64,000 bases of DNA from NCBI GenBank assembly GCA_015060455.1, contig SUYM01000006.1:1-64000 (forward strand). Direction: 5' to 3'. Positions 9,396 through 17,089 of this stretch are shown in pieces. The stretch comes from Bacteroidales bacterium. GTDB taxonomy: Bacteria > Bacteroidota > Bacteroidia > Bacteroidales > UBA932. Position numbers and translations under genes: made by a program. The notes beneath the pieces were generated by a model, which did no database searches, was not told the DNA's origin, and was given only the letters and a program-made list of their open reading frames with translations. The first letter of the stretch is position 1; each line of letters starts with the position of its first letter.

Positions 9396-10330
9396 ATTAA
9401 CTTACCTATAAAGCCTCCATAACCGACTACAAAGTATCTGAACCTTATGTGTTTTCTATAAAGATGCCTTATTTTCCATAGGGTTCTGCGTTCGCTCTTA
9501 AACGCTTTGGCCCACGTGTCGGCGTCCGTCGTGAAAATATATTCTATGCTATGTATCTTCAGGTAGGATACAAAATATCTGTATTGCTCCAACGCGTTTT
9601 CATTCTTGAAGAACTCCTCGATGAACCGGATACATTTGCCCTGCTCCTGCATCCTTTCCATCAACGGACGCCTTGTCGTAGAGACTTCATTCACTCTGTT
9701 GTAATGGTAGAACGGCTCGTTGATTACGCTTGTGGATCTGATATAATATCGGAGTCTGATGGATAATCCTACATCATCCCACATGTTGACCCCTTCAAAA
9801 GGTTCGATGACATGTCTTTCAAAAATCTTTTTTGAAATGAGTCTGTTGCAAAGAGATAAATATTCGACGGAAATAGGCACCAGACAATCATACATCAATT
9901 TGTGATCCTCATGCTGATTGTTTACCCTGAGGACTCTGGACCCGTTCCCACATTCGAGGACGACGTCGCAGCAGACGGCTTCCACGCCATCTTCAACCGC
10001 TTTATTGTACATGCGCTCATACATGTCCAGATCCACCCAGTCGTCAGCGTCGCAGTGGATTATGTACTCTCCTCCTGCTATAGCCATTCCGTCTTTGCGG
10101 GCGCCACTCTGGCCGGTGTTTGTCTTGTGATGAAGGATTTTTACATGTTCCTTCCTCTCAGGATATTCTTCCATTACAGACATGAGCACGTCTATGCTTC
10201 TGTCTGGTGTGCAGTCGTTTACAAAGATATATTCTATACTGTCAAGCGTCTGCTCGAAAAGTGCCCGGGCGCAGCGTTCAATATACTGTTCGGCCCTGTA
10301 AACTGGGGTTATGACTGAAACCTTATACAT
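9371..10330 (-). CDS. Family 2 glycosyltransferase
   Basis: A 319-residue GT2 enzyme: SVITPVYRAEQYIERCA at the N-terminus, YIFVNDCTPD, and the DxD-type motif in YIIHCDADDWVD near residue 95. The tail is rich in Arg, Lys and aromatic residues (RHLYRKHIRFRYF), consistent with membrane surface association. It starts 11 bases after the stop of the ABC exporter and overlaps the next transferase by 25 bases. It shares only the general GT2 pattern with that neighbour, so the two probably add different residues. The donor is unknown. Confidence 0.92.
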   Translation of the reverse strand: MYKVSVITPVYRAEQYIERCARALFEQTLDSIEYIFVNDCTPDRSIDVLMSVMEEYPERKEHVKILHHKTNTGQSGARKDGMAIAGGEYIIHCDADDWVDLDMYERMYNKAVEDGVEAVCCDVVLECGNGSRVLRVNNQHEDHKLMYDCLVPISVEYLSLCNRLISKKIFERHVIEPFEGVNMWDDVGLSIRLRYYIRSTSVINEPFYHYNRVNEVSTTRRPLMERMQEQGKCIRFIEEFFKNENALEQYRYFVSYLKIHSIEYIFTTDADTWAKAFKSERRTLWKIRHLYRKHIRFRYFVVGYGGFIGKLIWKRFWKR

Positions 10331-10341
10331 GATTCTCCGGA

Positions 10342-12174
10342 TTACAATGCCTGCATGTCATTGAGTTTCTTATAATAGCCGTTCAAAGCGAGCAGTTCCT
10401 CGTGTTTTCCGCGCTCCACAATGCGTCCTTCGTGCATAACACATATTTCATCGGCATTCTTGATTGTAGAAAGTCTGTGGGCGATGGCTATTGTTGTCCT
10501 TGTGCCGGTAAGCCTGTCAAGAGCCTCCTGAACAAGTTTCTCGGACTCGGTGTCAAGCGCAGATGTGGCCTCGTCAAGGATAAGGATGGGCGGGTTCTTC
10601 AATATGGCCCTGGCTATGCTGATACGCTGCCTCTGACCTCCTGAAAGTTTTGCTCCACGGTCTCCGATATTGGTCTGGTAGCCTTCTTCCTTCTCCATGA
10701 TGAAATCATGTGCGTTTGCAATCTTGGCCGCCTCGATGACCTGTTCCATTGTCGCTCCTTCAACACCGAAAGCGATGTTGTTGAATATGGTATCGTTGAA
10801 GAGGATGGCTTCCTGGTTCACGTTACCTATCAGGCTGCGCAGGTCTTTGACTCTGTAATTTCTGATGTCCGTGCCGTCAAGAGTAATCGCTCCTTCGCAG
10901 ACATCGTAATATCTTGGGATAAGGTCAACGAGGGTCGATTTGCCCGAACCGGATTGGCCTACCAGAGCCACCATCTTGCCCTTAGGTATCTCTATATCAA
11001 TGTTTTTCAGTACTTCCTTGCCCTCCTCATAACTGAATCCTACGCCATTGAATATGATTCTGTCATTGAAACCGTCAAGTTCTGCCGGCTGCACCGGATC
11101 CTTGATGTTGTTTTCTGCTTTCATAATCTTTTCGACGCGCTCTACTGAAGCAAGTCCCTGAGGGATTGTATATCCTGCTCTCGAAAACTCTTTAAGTGGA
11201 GCAAGCACGCTGTAAAGAATCACCATGTAGAATATGAATGTCGGCGCGTCGATCGGGGAGTTGTCGTTAAGTATGAGTGTGCCTCCGAACCAGAGTACAA
11301 TCATAATCATGCACGAGCCGAGAAATTCGCTTACAGGATGGGCAGACGCCTGTCTGGTGGCAACTTTCCTTACAGCCCTTCTGTGCTCGTTGCATGTCCT
11401 GCTGAATCTCTCCTTCATCTTTCCCTCAGCAATGAACGCCTTTATGATGCGCAGGCCCCCGAGGGTTTCGTCAAGTTGCGTGAGGGTGTCGCTCCATTTC
11501 TGCTGTGCTTCAAGAGACTGTCTTTTAAGTTGTTTTCCTAAAAGGCTCATTCCCCAGGCCATGAGAGGTACTACGGCGAGCGTGAAGAGGGTAAGTTGCC
11601 AACTTGTGAATATCAGGGTGGTGAAGTAGAATACGATGAGGATAGGGTTCTTCAGCAGCATGTCCAATGAACTGGTGATTGTATATTCGATCTGCGAGAC
11701 ATCGCCGCTCATTCTGGCTATGATGTCACCCTTGCGCTGCTGTGAGAAGAAGGACATCGGCAGCCCGATGACCTTGTTATATACCTGGATGCGGATGTCG
11801 CGCACGATGCCTGTTCTGAGAGGAATCATTACCGCTGATGCCCCGAAGTAACATGAGGTCTTGATTAGAGTTATGAAACCGAAGAACAGCCCCAGCAACA
11901 GAAGTGTTGTGGAGGCACCCTTTGTCGCTATCAGTACCGTAATGTAATAGTACGCGTTGTTCATGGCAATGTCCTTCATAGGCATGGCGCTGTCCCAAGG
12001 GATGAATGTATATACATTCGTGTCCATCTTGAAGAGGATCTGCAAGATAGGGATGATGAGTGCGAATGAGAATATGTTGAAGATTGCAGACAGAATGTTC
12101 AGCAGAACGGCCCATACGAGCGAACTTTTATAAGGCGGAACATACCTTTTCAGGAGTTTAAGGAAATCTCTCAT
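10342..12174 (-). CDS. ABC exporter, fused permease-ATPase (MsbA-like)
   Basis: A 610-residue half-transporter. The first 330 residues hold about six membrane spans with the ABC exporter coupling loop (MSFFSQQRKGDIIARMSGDV). The ATPase domain has Walker A GQSGSGKST, signature LSGGQRQR, Walker B ILILDEATSALD and the switch His in IAIAHRLS. Such homodimeric exporters flip lipid A, lipid-linked sugars or drugs across the inner membrane. Being first in an operon with two glycosyltransferases, an acyltransferase and a peptidoglycan amidase suggests a lipid or lipid-linked glycan substrate. True MsbA cannot be distinguished from paralogues here. A TAACTTTG box at 12199-12206 lies just upstream. Confidence 0.93.
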   Translation of the reverse strand: MRDFLKLLKRYVPPYKSSLVWAVLLNILSAIFNIFSFALIIPILQILFKMDTNVYTFIPWDSAMPMKDIAMNNAYYYITVLIATKGASTTLLLLGLFFGFITLIKTSCYFGASAVMIPLRTGIVRDIRIQVYNKVIGLPMSFFSQQRKGDIIARMSGDVSQIEYTITSSLDMLLKNPILIVFYFTTLIFTSWQLTLFTLAVVPLMAWGMSLLGKQLKRQSLEAQQKWSDTLTQLDETLGGLRIIKAFIAEGKMKERFSRTCNEHRRAVRKVATRQASAHPVSEFLGSCMIMIVLWFGGTLILNDNSPIDAPTFIFYMVILYSVLAPLKEFSRAGYTIPQGLASVERVEKIMKAENNIKDPVQPAELDGFNDRIIFNGVGFSYEEGKEVLKNIDIEIPKGKMVALVGQSGSGKSTLVDLIPRYYDVCEGAITLDGTDIRNYRVKDLRSLIGNVNQEAILFNDTIFNNIAFGVEGATMEQVIEAAKIANAHDFIMEKEEGYQTNIGDRGAKLSGGQRQRISIARAILKNPPILILDEATSALDTESEKLVQEALDRLTGTRTTIAIAHRLSTIKNADEICVMHEGRIVERGKHEELLALNGYYKKLNDMQAL

Positions 12175-12198
12175 ATACTATTATATATTCTTAACGTG

Positions 12199-12206
12199 CA
12201 AAGTTA
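12199..12206 (-). promoter_or_regulatory. -7 promoter box (TAACTTTG) for the envelope operon
   Basis: Minus-strand TAACTTTG, 24 bases before the ATG of the ABC exporter. It is divergent from the rfb promoter at 12239, so the two operons share a 78-base AT-rich control region. Confidence 0.65.
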
Positions 12207-12238
12207 CATATTTAGTTCAAATATTCGTAAAAATTAAA

Positions 12239-12246
12239 TATCTTTG
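12239..12246 (+). promoter_or_regulatory. -7 promoter box (TATCTTTG) for rfbCADB
   Basis: Perfect plus-strand TAnnTTTG match only six bases before the rfbC ATG at 12253. Transcription would begin at or within a few bases of the start codon, giving an almost leaderless mRNA. Confidence 0.65.
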
Positions 12247-12252
12247 TAAACT

Positions 12253-12822
12253 ATGAACATCATCAAGACATCAATAGACGACTTGGTCATCATCGAACCT
12301 AAGGTGTTCGGTGATAATCGAGGATATTTTTTCGAGTCATTTTCTCAGAGAGAGTTCTGTCAGAAGGTGAGGAAGGTGGATTTTGTGCAGGATAATGAGA
12401 GCAAGTCGTGTTATGGAGTGGTCCGCGGACTGCATTTCCAGAAGCCGCCTCATTGCCAGAGCAAACTTGTGAGGGTAGTGAAGGGCGCGGTGCTGGATGT
12501 GGCGGTGGATATACGCAAGGGGTCGCCGACTTTCGGACAGAATGTGGCTGTTGAACTGACTGAGGATAATCATCGTCAGTTGTTCATACCTCGCGGTTTT
12601 GCACATGGCTTTGCTGTGTTGACAGATGAGGTGATATTCCAGTACAAATGCGACAATTTCTATGCGCCCGAAAGTGAAGGGGCCATAGCGTGGGACGACC
12701 CGGATCTGGGAATTGACTGGAAGATACCATCTGACAAGGTCATTCTTTCGGCAAAAGACACTGCGCATCCCCTCTTGAAGGATGCTCCCTGGCTGTTTGA
12801 TTATAACGAAAATCTATATTGA
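12253..12822 (+). CDS. rfbC: dTDP-4-dehydrorhamnose 3,5-epimerase
   Basis: RfbC (RmlC) epimerises C3 and C5 of dTDP-4-keto-6-deoxyglucose, the third step to dTDP-L-rhamnose. The 189-residue protein is normal in length and carries the cupin signatures: DNRGYFFESF, the catalytic His in VRGLHFQKPPH, VAVDIRKGSPTFG, and FIPRGFAHGFAVL. The ATG at 12253 is set by the promoter box six bases upstream, which leaves no room for a longer frame. Next in line, rfbA starts three bases after its stop, then rfbD and rfbB. The sugar probably feeds the glycosyltransferases encoded divergently. Confidence 0.97.
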   Translation: MNIIKTSIDDLVIIEPKVFGDNRGYFFESFSQREFCQKVRKVDFVQDNESKSCYGVVRGLHFQKPPHCQSKLVRVVKGAVLDVAVDIRKGSPTFGQNVAVELTEDNHRQLFIPRGFAHGFAVLTDEVIFQYKCDNFYAPESEGAIAWDDPDLGIDWKIPSDKVILSAKDTAHPLLKDAPWLFDYNENLY

Positions 12823-12825
12823 TCC

Positions 12826-13725
12826 ATGAAAGGTATTGTACTGGCAGGCGGCTCAGGCACGCGCCTCTATCCGATCACAAAGGGAGTGAGCAAGCAGATG
12901 CTCCCCATTTATGACAAGCCTATGATTTATTATCCTATTTCTGTCCTTATGCAGGCGGGAATCAGGGATATTCTTATAATTTCCACTCCGCATGACCTTC
13001 CTGGTTTCCAGAGACTTCTGGGCGACGGAAGTGATTATGGAGTGAACTTTTCGTATGCTGAGCAGCCTTCGCCTGACGGTCTTGCACAGGCCTTCATAAT
13101 AGGCGAGGAGTTCATTGGTGATGACAGCGCCTGTCTTGTGCTTGGAGATAATATCTTCCACGGAAACGGCTTCGGAAGGATGCTCAAGGAGGCTGTGAAG
13201 GACGCGGAGGAGAATGCCAAGGCCACTGTTTTCGGCTATTGGGTGAGCGATCCTGAAAGATACGGCGTGGCGGAGTTTGATGCAGACGGCAACTGTCTGT
13301 CTATTGAGGAGAAGCCTCAGCATCCTAAGTCAAATTACGCTGTCGTGGGACTGTATTTCTATCCTAACAAGGTGGTTGAGGTTGCAAAGAACATCAAGCC
13401 TTCTGCCCGTGGAGAACTTGAGATAACTACTGTGAATCAGAGATTTCTGACTGACGGTCAGTTGAAGGTGCAGACATTGGGCCGCGGTTTTGCATGGCTT
13501 GATACAGGTACGCATGATTCGCTCTCGGAGGCATCTACGTTTATTGAGGTCATAGAGAAAAGGCAGGGTCTGAAAGTGGCTTGTCTTGAGGGTATAGCGT
13601 TCAGGCAGGGGTGGATAGATGCGGACAAGATGCGCAGTCTGGCTCAGCCGATGATCAAGAACCAGTATGGCCAATACCTTCTGAGGCTTGTGGATGAATT
13701 GACTGATGTACCTAATATTGACTGA
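12826..13725 (+). CDS. rfbA: Glucose-1-phosphate thymidylyltransferase
   Basis: RfbA (RmlA) joins dTTP and glucose-1-phosphate to dTDP-glucose, the first step of dTDP-rhamnose synthesis. The 299-residue protein begins with the nucleotide-binding [16 protein letters not shown] and [15 protein letters not shown], has [10 protein letters not shown] for metal and sugar binding, and [18 protein letters not shown] in the sugar pocket. Length is typical for the RmlA group. It starts three bases after rfbC and ends two bases before rfbD, so it is an operon member. There is nothing unusual in its sequence. Confidence 0.98.
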   Translation: MKGIVLAGGSGTRLYPITKGVSKQMLPIYDKPMIYYPISVLMQAGIRDILIISTPHDLPGFQRLLGDGSDYGVNFSYAEQPSPDGLAQAFIIGEEFIGDDSACLVLGDNIFHGNGFGRMLKEAVKDAEENAKATVFGYWVSDPERYGVAEFDADGNCLSIEEKPQHPKSNYAVVGLYFYPNKVVEVAKNIKPSARGELEITTVNQRFLTDGQLKVQTLGRGFAWLDTGTHDSLSEASTFIEVIEKRQGLKVACLEGIAFRQGWIDADKMRSLAQPMIKNQYGQYLLRLVDELTDVPNID

Positions 13726-13727
13726 TC

Positions 13728-14744
13728 ATGACGGTATTGGTTACAGGATCCAACGGACAGTTGGGAAACGAGATGCGCATTGTAAGCAAGGACAGTGCGC
13801 ATCGATATGTGTTTACGGATGTTGTCGATCAGCCCGGGGTGGAAACCCTGAAACTTGATATCACTGACCTGGACGCGGTAAGGGCTGTTGTGAAGGAATA
13901 TGATGTCAGGGCGATTGTCAACTGTGCCGCCTATACAAATGTAGACAAGGCGGAAACAGATCAGGAACTCTGCGCCCTGCTCAATGCCAAGGCTCCTGAA
14001 AATCTGGCAGTTGCAATGAAGGAGGCTGATGGTCTTCTTGTTCATGTCTCTACTGATTATGTATTTGGCGGTGACCCATACAACACTCCATGTACAGAGG
14101 ACCGCACAGGCACTCCGACTGGGGTCTATGGCCGCACCAAACTTGATGGTGAAAAGGCAATACAGGCGGTAGGATGCCATCATCTGATTATCCGCACGGC
14201 ATGGCTTTACAGCGAGTTCGGAAAGAATTTCGTCAAGACCATGCTTGCCCTCACTGCTTCAAGGCCGCAACTTAATGTTGTGTTCGACCAGGTGGGAACG
14301 CCGACATATGCACTTGATCTTGCACATGTGATAATCACAGTCCTTGACGATTATTCGTCAGAAATGCACGCCGGCTCTCATTCAGATACTTCATTCTGTC
14401 ATTCCGAGCGCACCCTTTGTCATTCTTTCGCTTATGCTCAAGTGACTCCGTCAATCGCCGAGCGCAGTCGAGGAATCTCCTACTCAAGGTCCGGCATCTA
14501 CCACTATTCCAACGAGGGTGTGTGCAGTTGGTTCGACTTCACGAAGATGATTGCAGAACTTGCCGGCAACACTCAGTGCGATATAAGACCATGTCATAGC
14601 GACGAGTTCCCGAGCCCGGTGGCCCGACCTGCCTACTCGGTGCTTGACAAGACAAAGATCAAGTCGGTATTCGGCATCACAGTGCCTTATTGGACCGATT
14701 CATTGAAAAGATGCCTTAAAAATATATTTGAGGGTGGAGTGTAA
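13728..14744 (+). CDS. rfbD: dTDP-4-dehydrorhamnose reductase with in-frame repeat insertion
   Basis: RfbD (RmlD) reduces the 4-keto group with NAD(P)H to give dTDP-L-rhamnose. It has a Rossmann N-terminus (VLVTGSNGQLGNE), the catalytic Thr/Tyr/Lys set (STDYVFGG and the YGRTKLDGE YxxxK), and a C-terminal substrate domain with YHYSNEGVCSW. The length, 338 residues, exceeds the usual 285-300. The excess is about 46 residues (roughly 210-255, bases 14355-14492) rich in Ser, His and Cys, whose DNA is the dispersed 'cattctg/gtcattc...gaggaatctc' repeat. The frame stays open through it. The insertion sits before the conserved YHYSNEG segment, probably in a surface loop. Function may well be kept but is not certain. 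Confidence 0.93.
   Translation: MTVLVTGSNGQLGNEMRIVSKDSAHRYVFTDVVDQPGVETLKLDITDLDAVRAVVKEYDVRAIVNCAAYTNVDKAETDQELCALLNAKAPENLAVAMKEADGLLVHVSTDYVFGGDPYNTPCTEDRTGTPTGVYGRTKLDGEKAIQAVGCHHLIIRTAWLYSEFGKNFVKTMLALTASRPQLNVVFDQVGTPTYALDLAHVIITVLDDYSSEMHAGSHSDTSFCHSERTLCHSFAYAQVTPSIAERSRGISYSRSGIYHYSNEGVCSWFDFTKMIAELAGNTQCDIRPCHSDEFPSPVARPAYSVLDKTKIKSVFGITVPYWTDSLKRCLKNIFEGGV
14353..14492. repeat. Dispersed repeat inserted in frame within rfbD
   Basis: Within rfbD the DNA switches to repeat sequence: two 'cattctgtcattc' / 'gtcattctttcgctt' half units and an end matching 'gaggaatctc', the terminus of the intergenic family. The translated product reads SERSRGIS-like text typical of these elements. The frame is maintained and the flanking codons resume normal RmlD sequence. 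Confidence 0.75.
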
Positions 14745-14772
14745 AAGGTTAGTAATTAGATATTTATGTAAT

Positions 14773-14801
14773 TTAAGGTGGGGTAAATTAACCCACCCTA
14801 A
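14773..14801 (+). terminator. Hairpin after rfbD
   Basis: Stem GGTGGG/CCCACC (14777-14782 with 14792-14797) with outer TTA/TAA pairs and a nine-base loop. It lacks a clean T run, so it may pause or protect the mRNA, or only partly terminate before rfbB. Confidence 0.4.
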
Positions 14802-14860
14802 ATGTTAGAAAATGTTGATTATCAGGTGTTTGTGCTCCACCTGTGCTAAATTTAAAATAT

Positions 14861-16000
14861 ATGAATTTCAAGAGAAACATCATCATCACCGGCGGTGCCG
14901 GATTCATCGGCAGCCACGTGGTACGCCTTTTTGTAAACAAATACCCTGACTACCGCATAATCAATGTGGACAAACTCACATACGCCGGCAACCTTGCCAA
15001 TCTGAGAGATATTGAGGACAGGCCTAACTATATGTTTGTCAGGGCGGATATATGTGATTTTGATACTATCCTTTCGCTGATGAAGGAGTATGCTGTCGAT
15101 GGCATCATTCATCTCGCGGCCGAGTCGCATGTCGATCGTTCCATCAAGGATCCGTTCACTTTCGCGCGCACCAATGTGATGGGAACCCTGTCGCTCTTGC
15201 AGGCTGCAAAGGCTGTATGGGAGGCCTTTCCGGAAGGATATGAGGGCAAGCGGTTCTATCATATATCCACAGACGAGGTTTATGGAGCGCTGGCGATGAA
15301 TCATCCGGAGGGTATAGAACCGCCGTTCAAGACCGTGGCGTCGTCAGAGGGTCACAAGGCATACGGAGATGATTTCTTCTATGAGACCACAAAGTATAAT
15401 CCTCACAGTCCATATAGTGCCAGCAAGGCAAGTTCGGACCATTTCGTAAGAGCATTCCATGATACCTTCGGAATGCCTACAATCGTGACCAACTGCTCGA
15501 ACAACTATGGCCCATATCAGTTCCCTGAGAAACTTATTCCTCTCTTTATCAATAATATACGTCATGGTAAGCCGCTTCCTGTATATGGAAAAGGTGAAAA
15601 TGTGCGTGACTGGCTTTTCGTTGAGGACCATGCCCGTGCCATCGATGTGATTTTCCATGAGGGCAAAATTGCCGAGACCTATAATATCGGAGGCTTCAAC
15701 GAGTGGAAGAACATAGACCTGATCAAGGTGATGATCAAGACAGTTGACAGGCTTCTTGGCAATCCTGAGGGGCATAGCCTCGGTCTTATAACATACGTCA
15801 CTGACCGTCTGGGACATGATGCCCGATATGCGATAGACTCTACCAAGTTGCAGAAGGAACTCGGATGGGAGCCGTCATTGCAGTTCGAAGAGGGTATAGA
15901 GAAGACCGTCAGGTGGTATCTTGACAACCAGGAGTGGATGGACAATGTCACTTCCGGAGAATACGAAAAATATTACGATTCGATGTATAAGGGGCGTTAG
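14861..16000 (+). CDS. rfbB: dTDP-glucose 4,6-dehydratase
   Basis: RfbB (RmlB) converts dTDP-glucose to the 4-keto-6-deoxy sugar, step two of the rhamnose pathway. The 379-residue protein has the NAD-binding GGAGFIGSH motif, LAAESHVDRS, the active site STDEVYG, the catalytic YSASKASSD (Tyr-x3-Lys) and the NCSNNYGPYQFPEKLIP motif. I use the ATG at 14861; a GTG at 14843 would add six residues and lies in the AT-rich leader. It is separated from rfbD by 116 bases with a hairpin and a TAAATTTA box, so it may have its own promoter. Its stop overlaps the convergent M28 gene by four bases. Confidence 0.97.
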   Translation: MNFKRNIIITGGAGFIGSHVVRLFVNKYPDYRIINVDKLTYAGNLANLRDIEDRPNYMFVRADICDFDTILSLMKEYAVDGIIHLAAESHVDRSIKDPFTFARTNVMGTLSLLQAAKAVWEAFPEGYEGKRFYHISTDEVYGALAMNHPEGIEPPFKTVASSEGHKAYGDDFFYETTKYNPHSPYSASKASSDHFVRAFHDTFGMPTIVTNCSNNYGPYQFPEKLIPLFINNIRHGKPLPVYGKGENVRDWLFVEDHARAIDVIFHEGKIAETYNIGGFNEWKNIDLIKVMIKTVDRLLGNPEGHSLGLITYVTDRLGHDARYAIDSTKLQKELGWEPSLQFEEGIEKTVRWYLDNQEWMDNVTSGEYEKYYDSMYKGR

Positions 16001-17004
16001 AGCACTGATTCTATCCAGTGATAGATAAGATATATTCGTTTGCGGAGGACTTCATAATTGAGGCTCTCCGCTTTGTCTCTTGTCTTGTTGGTGTTCATGG
16101 TGATGCCGGATGTGAAGAAGACTGCCGGCACCTTGTTTTCTACAAATACTCTCTGGTCTGAAAGTTTATAGAACACCTCTGTGAATGCCTTGCTGCCGTA
16201 GTAACTCAGGCAGAGGTCCAAGTTGATGTCGTGCAGCATGTTGCATACTTCCAGATTCAGCCTCTTGTCTTTGGGGAGTGATTCCGTGCCGAGCATGAGC
16301 ATATAGTCGGGTCTGTTGCTTCTTATGGGTGACATGCTGCTTCCGATCTGGTCTATATTGACCATGAGCCTTATCTTTTCCTTTGTGATGGACTGCCCGG
16401 TAATCGGGTCTTTAAGCATGCCGTAGTCAATCAGTTTCCAGAGATATTCCGAGCCGGCCATGTTCATTTCCTTAGCGTCGAAGGCCACGAAGATGATGTT
16501 GCACGGATAGACCTTTCCCATCTTCTTCATCTGGCCGAACATTTGGGCTAACGATGTCAAAGCCACTGTCCCTGAGGCATTTGCGTCGGCTCCGGGATAT
16601 AGATTCCCGTCAAGAGTGCCAAGATGGTCGTAATGTGCTCCGACTATGACATATCCGTCTGCCGGCATGGTGTAGGAGGCCGGAATCATGCCCGCAAGAT
16701 TGTGTCCGCAAACCCCGGTGGGCGTCTTGAAATGGATGCCGTAATCAGGTCCGAAGGGCAGCAGGTCGGCGCCCGCGAACTGGTTGTGGATCCAGAATGC
16801 CGCTGCCATGTTTTCTCCTGTCCCGGTCGCTCTTCCTCCGCAGAGTGAATCGGAAAGAAATGATACCTCCCTAAGCAGTTTCTCCCGGCCTGTTGTGGAT
16901 TTTGCTATGGTCTCCTCCCGTTTCCAGCCGCCCCTTCCCGTCATGCTGATACATGACAGGAGCATAAATATTGCGAGGAGTGTTGTTTTGACAGAATTTT
17001 TCAT
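15997..17004 (-). CDS. M28-family peptidase homologue, probably catalytically inactive
   Basis: A 335-residue exported protein (hydrophobic N-terminus, residues about 6-20; CIS near 18-20 could be a lipobox) with an M28 aminopeptidase fold. Seen: H124 of HYDH is kept, and D218 in NIDQIG is kept. The position of the metal-bridging Asp is Ala141 (GADANASG instead of GADDNASG). The catalytic Glu is Lys178 (AKE instead of GEE, metal Glu179 kept). The last metal His is replaced around Asn306 (TNKTRD instead of YHxPxD). A working two-zinc centre is therefore unlikely. It also lacks the Asp and His needed by the related glutaminyl cyclases. A binding or scaffolding role is inference. I take ATG 17004; TTG 17007 is one codon upstream. 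Confidence 0.8.
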   Translation of the reverse strand: MKNSVKTTLLAIFMLLSCISMTGRGGWKREETIAKSTTGREKLLREVSFLSDSLCGGRATGTGENMAAAFWIHNQFAGADLLPFGPDYGIHFKTPTGVCGHNLAGMIPASYTMPADGYVIVGAHYDHLGTLDGNLYPGADANASGTVALTSLAQMFGQMKKMGKVYPCNIIFVAFDAKEMNMAGSEYLWKLIDYGMLKDPITGQSITKEKIRLMVNIDQIGSSMSPIRSNRPDYMLMLGTESLPKDKRLNLEVCNMLHDINLDLCLSYYGSKAFTEVFYKLSDQRVFVENKVPAVFFTSGITMNTNKTRDKAESLNYEVLRKRIYLIYHWIESVL

Positions 17005-17035
17005 CAATTTTATCCAATAGGCCGTCGGAAATTGC

Positions 17036-17043
17036 TATCTTTG
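17036..17043 (+). promoter_or_regulatory. -7 promoter box (TATCTTTG) for the TPR gene
   Basis: Perfect TAnnTTTG on the plus strand, 46 bases before the ATG at 17090, in the 85-base divergent gap with the M28-like gene. Confidence 0.6.
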
Positions 17044-17089
17044 CAAGATTGCAGTTTCGGGGTGCAAAAATACTGAAATTGCCTGAATA

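Noticed and set aside
15997..17004. Active aminopeptidase or glutaminyl cyclase
   Set aside because: Key ligands are replaced (Ala141, Lys178, Asn306), so I report it as a probable pseudoenzyme.
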